Shown here: positions 21,023 to 30,164 of the stretch, in pieces
How positions within the stretch are numbered: position 1 is the first letter of the stretch
How the letters are laid out: every line of letters begins with the position of its first letter
Assembly (NCBI RefSeq): GCF_000332645.1
Contig: NZ_AMXN01000005.1
Location: forward strand, 279,180 to 343,179
Source: Bacillus inaquosorum KCTC 13429
GTDB lineage: Bacteria; Bacillota; Bacilli; Bacillales; Bacillaceae
Reading direction: 5' to 3'
DNA length: 64,000 nt
Position numbers and translations under genes: made by a program
The notes under the pieces: generated by a model
Told to the model about the DNA's origin: nothing
The model's input: the letters and a program-made list of their open reading frames with translations, nothing else
Database searches by the model: none

Positions 21023-21056
21023 AAAAAAACGCCCCTTTTATAAAAGGGACGTTTTT
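21023..21056 (-). terminator. Terminator after guaA
   Basis: Stem ACGTCCCTTTTA / TAAAAGGGGCGT on the minus strand (21029-21051) followed by a T7 run, 15 bases past guaA. Confidence 0.88.
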
Positions 21057-21071
21057 CTATTAGCTATTTAC

Positions 21072-22613
21072 TTACTCCCACTCAATCGTCGCAGGCGGCT
21101 TACTTGTAATATCATACACCACGCGGTTAATATGCTTCACTTCATTCACGATACGTGTAGAAATGACTTCAAGCACATCCCACGGGATACGCGCCCAGTC
21201 AGATGTCATGCCGTCGATTGATGTAACGGCGCGGATTCCGATTGTGTAATCATATGTTCTCGCGTCACCCATAACACCAACGCTGCGGATGTCAGGAAGA
21301 ACAGTGAAGTATTGCCAGATATCACGCTCTAACCCGTGATTTGCAACTTCTTCACGCAAAATCGCATCTGATTCACGAACGATTTCCAGTTTTTCTTCTG
21401 TTACTTCGCCGAGAACGCGGATTCCGAGTCCCGGTCCTGGGAAAGGCTGGCGCCATACGATTTCATCAGGAATGCCGAGCTCTGTGCCAAGCGCGCGCAC
21501 TTCGTCTTTGAAGAGCGTGTTTAACGGCTCGATCAGTTCAAACTGCATGTCTTCAGGAAGCCCGCCGACATTGTGGTGAGATTTGATCGTTTGCGCCGTT
21601 GCAGTACCGCTCTCGATGATATCTGTGTAAAGCGTTCCTTGTGCAAGGTAGTCGATGCCTTTGAGCTTGTCCGCTTCATCATCGAACACGTAAATGAATT
21701 CATTACCGATGATTTTGCGTTTTTGCTCAGGATCAGAAACGCCTTTTAGTTTATTTAAGAACCTGTCTTTTGCGTCTACTTTAATCACGTTCATGTTAAA
21801 GCCTTCGCTGAATGTTTTCATAACACCTTCGGCCTCGCCTTTACGGAGAAGACCATGGTCTACAAAGATACAAGTCAGCTGGTCGCCGATCGCTTTATGA
21901 ATCAAAACAGCAACAACAGAGGAATCAACGCCGCCGCTTAGCGCGCAAAGAACCTGCTTGTCTCCGACCGTTTCACGGATTTTTTGCATTTCAATTTCAA
22001 TAAAGTTCTCCATTGACCATTTGCCTTCACAATCACAAACGCCGAATACAAAGTTTTTCAGAAGATCATTGCCGTATTCAGAGTGGCGCACTTCCGGGTG
22101 GAACTGAACGCCGTACCATTTTTTGTCCGCTTTGCTCATCGCTGAGTTCGGGCAGTGATGGCTTGTCGCGTCAACAGTGAAGCCTTCAGGAACTTCTACA
22201 ACCAAATCGCCGTGGCTCATCCAAACCACTTGTTCGTTCGGAAGATCTTTGAACAAATCAGGTGTGCCTTCGATACGGATGTTTGCTTTTCCGTATTCAC
22301 GCTGGCTTGCCGCTTCAACTTTACCGCCAAGGTAATGGGTCATCAGCTGCATGCCGTAGCAAATTCCTAAAACAGGAATATCAAGCTCGAAGATTTTCTC
22401 ATCACAGCGGAAAGAGTTTTCATCATACACACTGTTTGGACCGCCGGATAAAATAATTCCTTTTGGATTCATTTCTTTAATTTCTTCAGCCGTCAATGTA
22501 TGGGGATGCAGCTCGCTGTATACCCCGAATTCACGGATACGGCGTGTAATCAGCTGGTTATACTGACTGCCGAAATCAAGGACAAGAATCATTTCATTCA
22601 CTAACTTTGTCAT
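21072..22613 (-). CDS. guaA: GMP synthase (glutamine-hydrolysing)
   Basis: A 513-residue GuaA that aminates XMP to GMP. The N-terminal glutaminase has the Cys nucleophile in [10 protein letters not shown] (about residue 89) and the His in QFHPEVRHS; the ATP pyrophosphatase loop [10 protein letters not shown] follows at about 230, and the C-terminal dimerisation domain ends in [13 protein letters not shown] three codons upstream (22622) is a possible alternative start; the ATG gives the length I recall for 168. It has its own promoter and a structured leader. Confidence 0.97.
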   Translation of the reverse strand: MTKLVNEMILVLDFGSQYNQLITRRIREFGVYSELHPHTLTAEEIKEMNPKGIILSGGPNSVYDENSFRCDEKIFELDIPVLGICYGMQLMTHYLGGKVEAASQREYGKANIRIEGTPDLFKDLPNEQVVWMSHGDLVVEVPEGFTVDATSHHCPNSAMSKADKKWYGVQFHPEVRHSEYGNDLLKNFVFGVCDCEGKWSMENFIEIEMQKIRETVGDKQVLCALSGGVDSSVVAVLIHKAIGDQLTCIFVDHGLLRKGEAEGVMKTFSEGFNMNVIKVDAKDRFLNKLKGVSDPEQKRKIIGNEFIYVFDDEADKLKGIDYLAQGTLYTDIIESGTATAQTIKSHHNVGGLPEDMQFELIEPLNTLFKDEVRALGTELGIPDEIVWRQPFPGPGLGIRVLGEVTEEKLEIVRESDAILREEVANHGLERDIWQYFTVLPDIRSVGVMGDARTYDYTIGIRAVTSIDGMTSDWARIPWDVLEVISTRIVNEVKHINRVVYDITSKPPATIEWE

Positions 22614-22650
22614 GGTTGTCACCTAATCTCCTCTAAGTTTTTTGACACAG

Positions 22651-22735
22651 AAAAAAACGAGGACAGATATGAAGCCGCTCCGCCCTCTTTGGCAAGGCCG
22701 TTTGCCGGAGTCCGGCAACTCGCTCCCAGACTCCG
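22651..22735 (-). promoter_or_regulatory. Structured guaA leader with candidate attenuator
   Basis: In the roughly 120-base leader a 6-bp hairpin (arms 22659-22664 and 22682-22687) is followed on the minus strand by TTTTTTT (22651-22657), the form of an intrinsic terminator. Upstream, segment 22707-22713 can pair either locally (TTGCCGG/CCGGCAA, 22702-22718) or with 22729-22735 (CGGAGTC/GACTCCG); the two are mutually exclusive. I recognise no known riboswitch class. Attenuation is an inference. Confidence 0.5.
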
Positions 22736-22748
22736 ATAATATTCACTA

Positions 22749-22777
22749 ATTCTAACAACACGTTGATAAGCGGTCAA
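22749..22777 (-). promoter_or_regulatory. Sigma-A promoter of guaA
   Basis: -35 TTGACC (22772-22777), 17-bp spacer, -10 TAGAAT (22749-22754). The TGA stop codon of yebA is part of the -35 hexamer. Confidence 0.82.
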
Positions 22778-24987
22778 GACCATCTTCTTTTAATTAAATT
22801 TTCCCATAACTCTCTGGATTCATTCCAAAGCTTCGCCGAATCTTCATTTCTGTATAGCGCCCGTTCATAGCTTGATGTCAGCTTTGACATGTCTTCTGAG
22901 CCATGTTTTCCATCGATTCGTTTCGCATAATCACGCAGCGTTTCACTGCCTTGTTTCGGCAGTCCTCTTCTCTTCATCTGTTTCAGGAGAGCGCCATATG
23001 CTTCAAAAAACACGTGCTGATCGCTGCGCCGCTTCAATTTTCTCACCACGAAAACAGGCATCCATAACGAACGGAAAACATACAGCAATACCGCTGCCAA
23101 CAGGAGGACTGCAAGAAGTGCAAGCGCTACATACCATCCTGCACCGGCATTTGCATGTGAAGCGGACGGCTTTTCAGAACCAACTGGCTCCCGTTTTTCC
23201 TTTTGTTTTTCCTCTTTTCCCGGCTGTTTTTTCTCTTCTTTCTGCTCCTCTTTTGTTTTCTCCGGCGAGCTGCTGCTCTCGCTGCCGGAATCCTTTGTGT
23301 CAGTAGAAGTAAACTCAGCCGGATTTGTAAACCCTTTAGTCGGCTCAAATGTGACCCAGCCCTGTTCCGGGAAATACACCTCTACCCAGGAATGGGCGTT
23401 GTTATTTGTCACTTCGTAGATGCTGCCGTTTTTGTTTCCTGCTTCTTTATATTCGCCGGACGTATACCCCTTTACCCAGCGGGCTGGAATGCCGGCCGAA
23501 CGCAGGAGCACCACCATAGCGGAAGAAAAGTTGTCACAGTAGCCCATCTTTGTTTCAAACAGAAATTGATCGACATAATCCTCATCATTCTTAGGGATGG
23601 TCACGTTTTCTGTTTCATATGTGAACTCATTTGATCCTAAGTATTCCTCAACTGCTTTCACCTTATCAAACATATTATCGTGATCCTGGGTCAGCTCGAT
23701 CGCAAGAGTTCTCACCCGCTCAGGCAGTGAATCCGGCAGTTGCATATAGCGGTCGCTGAATGTGTATTCCTCACTGTTGTTTCTCACTTTTACCTTTCTC
23801 AGCTCATCCAGCTTGTAGACCGGAGAATTGTACGTTACTGTATAGCTTCCCATATTTCTGATCTCACCGGCTTGTTCACTGATCGGAGAAATTTGTTCCG
23901 TGTTCCCGTTCATTTCAAGTGAGACAGCCTGCTTTGGCTGAATGGTTACCGCACCGATCGGATACATCACATGGTTATACCCGTAGTGATCATCGACTTT
24001 TACTCGGACGGTGCTGCGCTCTGTCGAAACCTTGTGGTCAAACCACAGATTTTCAACTTTTCCTCCGCTTAGCTGATATGACATGCCTGTGTCTGTTTCA
24101 ATCCAGCCTTTTCCTGTATACGTATCCTTCGTTTCCACGCGGAAATACGTTCGCTCTTTTCCTTGCCATGTAAAAACAGGGGTATTATCCTGCTGAAACG
24201 GGCCGCCGAGTGATTCATCATGGTTCCCGTATCCGATTTTGCTTTCTCCAGCCGACACACGGTCTTGATTGGTGATTTTTTTGAGGAAAGGCACCGGATC
24301 AGGCCAAGCCGGATCTGATTTCGGAGCGGAAAGTCCGAATCCCACCGCAGCCAAAATCAATACAGATAAAGGAAGAAACCATTTCAAGACAGATGTTTTT
24401 GACAGTTTGATTCTTTCCATCAGCTTGATGCGTTCTAAGTATAAAAGACCCAGCATAAAGAAGCCGATCAGCACGATACGGATGACGGCAAAAGTGGCGT
24501 CATATGGTGTAAAGGTATCAAGAATCGTAATATACGCTACTGTCATCATAAAGAAAAACAAGATTCTTCTCTGGTAAATCACCCAATAATGAAGGAGATA
24601 GACCAGCAGCCACAGCAGCACAAAAAACAGCAGGGTCCGAAACGAAGGAATCATGTCATTCCATTGCCCTGATTGAATCAGCGTGATATTCAAATAGACA
24701 TCCTTAAAAAAAGAGCTGACCCAGCTCAAGTCAAATATAGATCCTTGATAAAACAGGATGTGTATCGAGATCAACGTAAATATGACACAAAAAGGAACGG
24801 TGACAAACCACCTCATCCTGAAAAAGGTCAGCAGAAACGTCAAGCCGATAAACACAATAAAAAAGCCCGTATGTTTCGTATCTGTAAAACTGTCAAGCGG
24901 CCTGAGCCACTCCCACAGCAATAAAAACGCCAGAAAATAAAATAACAGCAAGCTCAAACGGCTTCCCTTCTGGTCATCGTGCGGCAT
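22774..24987 (-). CDS. yebA: YebA, membrane transglutaminase-like protein
   Basis: A 737-residue protein with about seven N-terminal membrane helices (to about residue 220), an extracellular transglutaminase-like core with Cys in MGYCDNFSSAMVVLLRSAG, His in NNAHSWVEVYFPEQGW and a following acidic residue, then a charged Lys/Glu linker, one more membrane helix (WYVALALLAVLLLAAVLLYV) and a C-terminal DUF4129-like tail. The ATG at 24987 is preferred over GTG 24993 because of AGGTGA spacing. The yeaC-yeaD-yebA order (MoxR, DUF58, transglutaminase) is conserved widely and suggests a joint envelope role; the reaction is unknown. Confidence 0.9.
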   Translation of the reverse strand: MPHDDQKGSRLSLLLFYFLAFLLLWEWLRPLDSFTDTKHTGFFIVFIGLTFLLTFFRMRWFVTVPFCVIFTLISIHILFYQGSIFDLSWVSSFFKDVYLNITLIQSGQWNDMIPSFRTLLFFVLLWLLVYLLHYWVIYQRRILFFFMMTVAYITILDTFTPYDATFAVIRIVLIGFFMLGLLYLERIKLMERIKLSKTSVLKWFLPLSVLILAAVGFGLSAPKSDPAWPDPVPFLKKITNQDRVSAGESKIGYGNHDESLGGPFQQDNTPVFTWQGKERTYFRVETKDTYTGKGWIETDTGMSYQLSGGKVENLWFDHKVSTERSTVRVKVDDHYGYNHVMYPIGAVTIQPKQAVSLEMNGNTEQISPISEQAGEIRNMGSYTVTYNSPVYKLDELRKVKVRNNSEEYTFSDRYMQLPDSLPERVRTLAIELTQDHDNMFDKVKAVEEYLGSNEFTYETENVTIPKNDEDYVDQFLFETKMGYCDNFSSAMVVLLRSAGIPARWVKGYTSGEYKEAGNKNGSIYEVTNNNAHSWVEVYFPEQGWVTFEPTKGFTNPAEFTSTDTKDSGSESSSSPEKTKEEQKEEKKQPGKEEKQKEKREPVGSEKPSASHANAGAGWYVALALLAVLLLAAVLLYVFRSLWMPVFVVRKLKRRSDQHVFFEAYGALLKQMKRRGLPKQGSETLRDYAKRIDGKHGSEDMSKLTSSYERALYRNEDSAKLWNESRELWENLIKRRWS

Positions 24988-25008
24988 GTGCACCCGTCAC
25001 CTCTCTTT

Positions 25009-26205
25009 CTAAACAACACGCGAAACTTGTCCGCACCTCATGACCTGAACTCTGATTTGACGTTTCATCATGCGTTCGATCATGACGTTTTCAGCTTGAG
25101 AAAGCTCAGCAGCTTTCTCTTTTGCCAGTATCACTGTCACCCGGCCGCCCCCGATTTCTGCTATGTTCAGCAAATCTTCCGTGAACTGTCCCGTGACGAT
25201 CACTTTGTCAGCCTGGCGAACAGACGGCTTCCCCAGCTCCTCCCGTACATATCGGCTTACCGGGTCAGCCGCATCACAATGAGCGACGGCTAAATGACGA
25301 AGCATGTGCTTAAAATGCTGCTCCCCCTCCTGAATAGGAAAAATGTTTTTTTCCTTTCCGACTGAGGCCAAGCCTGCCCCCGCGCCGTTTTTTAAAACAG
25401 AATGAAGAATCGAAGCTGTCACAGAAACGACCTCTTCGAATGCTTCCGAGGAAAATCGGTCCATCAGAAGAAACAGGTTTTTGCTTCGAGACGGTTCAAA
25501 TTCCTTCGTCATCAGCTGGTTTCGCCGTGCAGAAGTCTTCCAATCTAGTGCAGCAAACCGGTCTCCCGGCTGATAATTCCGCACACTTGCTGCGACTGCG
25601 GAAGGGTGCTGATGAATCGGAGAAGAACCGCTTACCCCGTCTTCCTGATGCTTCTCATTCACCTGATAAGGAAGACGCTGAAAGGATGGATAAACAAACA
25701 AGGTGTCTTCCAGCTCATAAAAAGCTGTTTTTTCAATCAGGCCGAGAACATCCCCGGTCCGCACCCTGACAGCATGAAAATGATGCTCCCCGCGCGGTAC
25801 CCGATCTAATTCATACGACATTGTCATACTCCGTTTAAACCAAGGAAAAACGAGCCGTTTGGCCGCGGCTTCGTCTCGGTTCAATGACTCGATTCCTTCT
25901 GGCAGGCAATCTTCAATCACCATATACATCAGGGGAAACGGCAGCTTTCTTCTCAGCGTTACCGACACGCCCAGCTTGTCCCCCGCATGCAATTGTGTTT
26001 TGGCCATTTGCCGTGAAGCCTGAAAAGATCGGAGTGGGTACAGCGCCAGAAGCCCGGCATACACCACAAAAGGGAGAAATGCGTAAAACAAAAACCAGCT
26101 GACAAAGCCGCCCTGAAACATTGCGTAGGAAAAAACAGCACCCGTCAATAACGTTAATACAATCAGCTTCCATCCATATACCAGCCATTGCAATTTCTTC
26201 TTCAT
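25009..26205 (-). CDS. yeaD: YeaD, DUF58 protein
   Basis: A 398-residue protein with two N-terminal membrane helices (about 10-55) and the DUF58 signature YQPGDRFAALDWKTSARRNQ near residue 215, followed by a von Willebrand A-like fold. Its ATG shares one base with the yeaC stop (TGATG). DUF58 proteins are regularly partnered with a MoxR ATPase, as here. Confidence 0.9.
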   Translation of the reverse strand: MKKKLQWLVYGWKLIVLTLLTGAVFSYAMFQGGFVSWFLFYAFLPFVVYAGLLALYPLRSFQASRQMAKTQLHAGDKLGVSVTLRRKLPFPLMYMVIEDCLPEGIESLNRDEAAAKRLVFPWFKRSMTMSYELDRVPRGEHHFHAVRVRTGDVLGLIEKTAFYELEDTLFVYPSFQRLPYQVNEKHQEDGVSGSSPIHQHPSAVAASVRNYQPGDRFAALDWKTSARRNQLMTKEFEPSRSKNLFLLMDRFSSEAFEEVVSVTASILHSVLKNGAGAGLASVGKEKNIFPIQEGEQHFKHMLRHLAVAHCDAADPVSRYVREELGKPSVRQADKVIVTGQFTEDLLNIAEIGGGRVTVILAKEKAAELSQAENVMIERMMKRQIRVQVMRCGQVSRVV

Positions 26206-27167
26206 CAGCGGATCGACGACCTTTGAACCGGTACCTTCACAGTTGACATGATCTCCCGTACAATCGTTTCTGCCTGGATCCCTTCAAATTTCGCCTCTGG
26301 CTGCAGCAGCATCCGGTGCGGAAGCGTAAAAGGAGCCAAATATTGAATATCATCCGGAATGACATAGTCGCGATGATGCAGCAGCGCGTATGCTTGGGCC
26401 GCTTTCATTAGAGCGATTGATCCGCGCGGACTGACGCCTAATTGAACAGAGACATGCTGTCTCGTTTTCTGCACAATTTCAACAATATATTCTTTTATGC
26501 TGTCATCAGCGCGGACATTTTGAACTTCCCGCTGCAAACGGATGAAGTCTTCTTTTGTAATAACCGGTTCAAGTGTCTCAATCGGATGGCTTTTTTCCTG
26601 AAGAGATAAGACGTCCAGTTCCTCATTAAAGGACGGATAACCCATGCGGAGTTTGAATAAAAAACGGTCAAGCTGGGCTTCCGGCAAAGGATAGGTCCCT
26701 TCATATTCGACCGGGTTTTGCGTTGCCATCACAAAAAACGGGGCGGCAAGCGGCATCGTATGGCCATCTACCGTTACGCTTCCCTCTTCCATCGCTTCAA
26801 GCAAAGCAGACTGTGTCTTCGGAGAGGTACGGTTGATTTCATCGGCAAGCACAATATTTCCCATAATCGGGCCAGGACGGTATTCAAATTCCATCGTTTT
26901 CGCATTATAGATGGATACGCCTGTTACATCAGATGGCAGCAAATCCGGAGTGAACTGGATTCTTTTGAAGTCGGCGCCGATTGACTTTGCCAGTGCGCGG
27001 ACCATCATCGTTTTTCCGACTCCGGGCACATCCTCAAGCAGCACATGCCCTTTGGCAAGAATGGCTGCTAAACTGAGTATGGCGATGTCTCGTTTTCCAA
27101 CCATTACTCTATTAATATGGTCAACTGCTTTCCCCAGCAAAGGATGCAGGTCTTCATGATATGCCAT
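26205..27167 (-). CDS. yeaC: YeaC, MoxR-family AAA+ ATPase
   Basis: A 320-residue AAA+ protein of the MoxR class. Walker A is EDVPGVGKTMM (about 42-52), Walker B is IVLADEINRT (about 105) and the sensor region reads FFVMATQNPVEYEGTYPLPEAQ for the MoxR core (partial here: ATQNPVEYEGTYPLPEAQLD). It probably remodels a partner with YeaD. ATG at 27167 follows AGGAGG; the six-codon upstream extension has no such site. Confidence 0.93.
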   Translation of the reverse strand: MAYHEDLHPLLGKAVDHINRVMVGKRDIAILSLAAILAKGHVLLEDVPGVGKTMMVRALAKSIGADFKRIQFTPDLLPSDVTGVSIYNAKTMEFEYRPGPIMGNIVLADEINRTSPKTQSALLEAMEEGSVTVDGHTMPLAAPFFVMATQNPVEYEGTYPLPEAQLDRFLFKLRMGYPSFNEELDVLSLQEKSHPIETLEPVITKEDFIRLQREVQNVRADDSIKEYIVEIVQKTRQHVSVQLGVSPRGSIALMKAAQAYALLHHRDYVIPDDIQYLAPFTLPHRMLLQPEAKFEGIQAETIVREIMSTVKVPVQRSSIR

Positions 27168-27288
27168 TCTTTTCCTCCTAGTCATCTACAAAATTCATCA
27201 TATCGTAACCTAACTTTACCACAAAAAACAATCTGTATAAAAAAACGATTCTAGCAAATTGTTTCCAATAAAAGCAGGCCAAAACACA

Positions 27289-27316
27289 CAAAAAAAGCTT
27301 CCTGTGACAGGAAGCT
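27289..27316 (-). terminator. Terminator after mneS
   Basis: GCTTCCTG / CAGGAAGC stem (27297-27315) with TTTTTTT following on the minus strand, 4 bases after the mneS stop. Confidence 0.85.
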
Positions 27317-27319
27317 CAA

Positions 27320-28192
27320 TTATTTGCGTTCTAAAGGCTCCATATGAACATGCGAATAATCAATTGCATGCTCCTCCTTCATTCTCCGCTCAATTTCATT
27401 GGCAATATCGTGGCTTTCCGTAATATTTAAATCTGCCGATACCTCAACTACCACATCTACGTAAACCGTACTGCCCAAGTATCTCGCTTTAATGTCTTTT
27501 AACCGGCTCACTCCGGAGACCTTTTCGATCGTCTGTTTATAAGCCGAAATGTCCTTTACGTCGAAGCCATCTGTCAATGAGTGAGATGATTCTTTAAAAA
27601 TGTCCCATGCCGTTTTGCAAATGAGAAGACCGATCACAAACGCCGTCACAGTATCAATCCAAGCAAGGTGGAATTGCGCTGCTATAATTCCGATAAACGT
27701 GCCGATACTGACAAACGCATCTGATTTATTATCAGCAGCTGCGGCAAGGAGCGCCTGGCTCTTCACCTTTTTGGCCAGCCTTTTATTGTACTGGTAGACC
27801 ACAAGCATCAGGGCTGCCCCGCCCGCTGCCGTCCAAGCCGCAATCATATCCGGCGTCTCTTGTTTAGCAGAAAAAATAGATTCTCCGGCGCTGAATAGCA
27901 CTTGCAGTCCGACAACCATCATAATAAACGATGCGATAAGTGATGCAATTGTTTCCGCACGGAAGTGGCCGTATGGATGATCTTCATCAGGAGGCTTTTG
28001 AGAGATACGCAGGCCGATCAGCACAGCAACAGAAGCAATAATGTCAGTTGTGTTATTTAACCCGTCTGCCGTAAGTGCTTCCGAGTGAAAAAGATAACCG
28101 ATAATCAGCTTAATCGCGGACAGGACAAGATACGCGGCAATGCTGACCAGCGCCCCGGATTCTCCCTTTTTCAGTTCATCATATCTCTCCAT
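27320..28192 (-). CDS. mneS: Cation diffusion facilitator, manganese efflux
   Basis: A 290-residue CDF transporter (YeaB) with six membrane helices; the metal-site aspartates are visible in ALTADGLNNTTD (helix 2) and AAADNKSDAF (helix 5), with HPYGH between. The C-terminal domain ends in SHVHMEPLERK. In 168 this gene is known as mneS, a manganese efflux pump under MntR. Start ATG 28192 follows GAGGAGG; the 15-codon longer frame lacks a site. Confidence 0.9.
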   Translation of the reverse strand: MERYDELKKGESGALVSIAAYLVLSAIKLIIGYLFHSEALTADGLNNTTDIIASVAVLIGLRISQKPPDEDHPYGHFRAETIASLIASFIMMVVGLQVLFSAGESIFSAKQETPDMIAAWTAAGGAALMLVVYQYNKRLAKKVKSQALLAAAADNKSDAFVSIGTFIGIIAAQFHLAWIDTVTAFVIGLLICKTAWDIFKESSHSLTDGFDVKDISAYKQTIEKVSGVSRLKDIKARYLGSTVYVDVVVEVSADLNITESHDIANEIERRMKEEHAIDYSHVHMEPLERK

Positions 28193-28305
28193 ACAAAACC
28201 TCCTCTCCGCACGTGTATTCCTATTATTATGATACAAAGCTGAACCGCAGTGGGTCTACAGAAACATGATTCACCAGCCACAGAAAAATAGTGACGATAG
28301 AACAC

Positions 28306-28322
28306 TTTTTCTCTAAACCAAT
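28306..28322 (-). promoter_or_regulatory. Weak MntR-like site upstream of mneS
   Basis: Minus-strand ATTGGTTTAGAGAAAAA resembles the MntR operator (TTTGCCTTAGGGAAAA from memory) at about 12 of 16 positions. Position, about 115 bases upstream of the start, is plausible for activation. Low confidence. Confidence 0.3.
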
Positions 28323-28501
28323 TTATTTTCTCATCTGAAAATCCCTTCAATTTCAATGATGCCAACGCTTCTGGCAGCCTTCCATATTTTTAAAATTATA
28401 CCAAACTGCAAAAATGAATAATTAACGGAACATTTTTTCTTTTATTCCAAGCATATCTGCTGAAAACATCGCCAACAAAACACTACAAATTTGAAATAAG
28501 C

Positions 28502-28518
28502 TGTTATATTTTCTTACA
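28502..28518 (+). promoter_or_regulatory. TnrA box upstream of gabP
   Basis: TGTTATATTTTCTTACA matches the TnrA/GlnR consensus TGTNANAWWWTNTNACA completely. A -10-like TATGATAGAGT lies at 28543-28553, placing the box near -45 to -50, the activating position for TnrA under nitrogen limitation. Confidence 0.85.
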
Positions 28519-28604
28519 CGAATTTTCGACAAACTGTATATTTATGATAGAGTTTCAATTATCATAATATTCAGTAATGACTTCATTCTTAAAGGAGGCA
28601 ACCT

Positions 28605-30014
28605 ATGAACCAGTCTCAATCAGGATTAAAAAAAGAATTAAAGACCCGCCATATGACAATGATTTCGATCGCCGGCGTGATCGGAGCCGGCCTATTTGTA
28701 GGCAGCGGTTCAGTGATTCACTCTACTGGGCCCGGTGCCATTATTTCTTACGCGTTAGCCGGATTATTGGTGATTTTTATCATGAGAATGCTCGGTGAGA
28801 TGTCTGCCGTAAACCCGACAAGCGGATCGTTTTCTCAATACGCTCACGATGCCATCGGACCGTGGGCAGGATTTACAATCGGATGGCTGTATTGGTTTTT
28901 CTGGGTGATTGTGATCGCGATCGAAGCAATCGCCGGCGCAGGCATTATTCAATACTGGTACCAAGATATTCCGCTATGGCTGACAAGTTTGATCTTGACG
29001 ATCTTGCTCACCCTGACAAATATCTACTCCGTTAAGTCATTCGGTGAGTTCGAATATTGGTTCTCCCTCATTAAAGTTGTTACCATCATCGCTTTTCTAA
29101 TCGTTGGTTTTGCCTTTATTTTTGGCTTTGCGCCAGGCAGTGAACCAGTCGGTTTATCCAATATTACAGGCAAAGGCGGATTTTTCCCGGAAGGCATCAG
29201 CTCCGTATTGCTCGGCATTGTTGTTGTCATCTTCTCCTTTATGGGAACAGAAATTGTTGCCATTGCAGCGGGAGAAACATCCAACCCAATCGAATCCGTG
29301 ACAAAAGCGACCCGATCCGTTGTATGGCGCATCATCGTCTTTTACGTTGGCTCTATCGCCGTTGTTGTGGCGCTTTTGCCTTGGAATTCAGCGAATATAT
29401 TAGAAAGCCCTTTCGTCGCTGTACTTGAGCATATTGGAGTGCCGGCAGCCGCGCAGATTATGAACTTTATCGTCCTCACAGCCGTACTCTCTTGCCTGAA
29501 TTCAGGTTTGTACACCACATCCAGAATGCTGTATTCACTCGCAGAAAGAAACGAAGCGCCGCGCCGTTTTATGAAATTGAGCAAAAAAGGCGTTCCCGTA
29601 CAAGCCATTGTCGCCGGAACATTTTTCTCTTATATCGCGGTCGTAATGAACTACTTTTCACCGGACACAGTCTTTTTATTCTTAGTGAACTCATCAGGCG
29701 CCATTGCTTTGCTCGTCTATCTCGTCATCGCTGTTTCCCAGCTGAGAATGCGAAAAAAACTCGAAAAAACAAACCCGGAAGCATTGAAGATCAAAATGTG
29801 GCTCTTTCCTTTCCTAACCTACTTGACCATCATCGCCATCTGCGGAATTTTAGTATCTATGGCGTTTATTGATTCCATGAGAGACGAGCTGCTGCTGACA
29901 GGCGTCATCACGGGAATCGTTCTGATTTCTTATCTTGCGTTCAGAAAACGCAAGGTGAGCGAGAAAGCGGCAGCCAAGCCAGTCACACAGCAGCAGCCCG
30001 ACATCCTGCCTTAA
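28605..30014 (+). CDS. gabP: GABA permease
   Basis: A 469-residue amino-acid permease of the APC superfamily (AAT family) with 12 hydrophobic segments. The N-terminal TRHMTMISIAGVIGAGLFVG is the family's substrate motif. AAAGGAGG precedes the ATG. It imports gamma-aminobutyrate and related compounds as nitrogen sources, in line with the TnrA box. It ends on a strong terminator. Confidence 0.94.
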   Translation: MNQSQSGLKKELKTRHMTMISIAGVIGAGLFVGSGSVIHSTGPGAIISYALAGLLVIFIMRMLGEMSAVNPTSGSFSQYAHDAIGPWAGFTIGWLYWFFWVIVIAIEAIAGAGIIQYWYQDIPLWLTSLILTILLTLTNIYSVKSFGEFEYWFSLIKVVTIIAFLIVGFAFIFGFAPGSEPVGLSNITGKGGFFPEGISSVLLGIVVVIFSFMGTEIVAIAAGETSNPIESVTKATRSVVWRIIVFYVGSIAVVVALLPWNSANILESPFVAVLEHIGVPAAAQIMNFIVLTAVLSCLNSGLYTTSRMLYSLAERNEAPRRFMKLSKKGVPVQAIVAGTFFSYIAVVMNYFSPDTVFLFLVNSSGAIALLVYLVIAVSQLRMRKKLEKTNPEALKIKMWLFPFLTYLTIIAICGILVSMAFIDSMRDELLLTGVITGIVLISYLAFRKRKVSEKAAAKPVTQQQPDILP

Positions 30015-30022
30015 TGCTGATC

Positions 30023-30055
30023 AAATCCTAAACGGTCTGCCGTTTAGGATTTTGT
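30023..30055 (+). terminator. Terminator after gabP
   Basis: 13-bp stem AAATCCTAAACGG / CCGTTTAGGATTT (30023-30035, 30040-30052) followed by T-rich sequence. Confidence 0.9.
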
Positions 30056-30098
30056 TATTTTCTTCTTCGAGCAGGAGCGACACACAAATTTTTTTGTA

Positions 30099-30126
30099 AC
30101 CATCACGTCCTTATTGTCATTAACTA
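30099..30126 (+). promoter_or_regulatory. Putative sigma-K promoter of cotA
   Basis: AC at 30099-30100 and CATTAACTA at 30118-30126 resemble the sigma-K pattern (AC ... CATANNNTA). Expected for a mother-cell spore coat gene. Confidence 0.5.
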
Positions 30127-30164
30127 TAGTACCAATTTGGAAAATTTAGATAAGGACGATGAAA

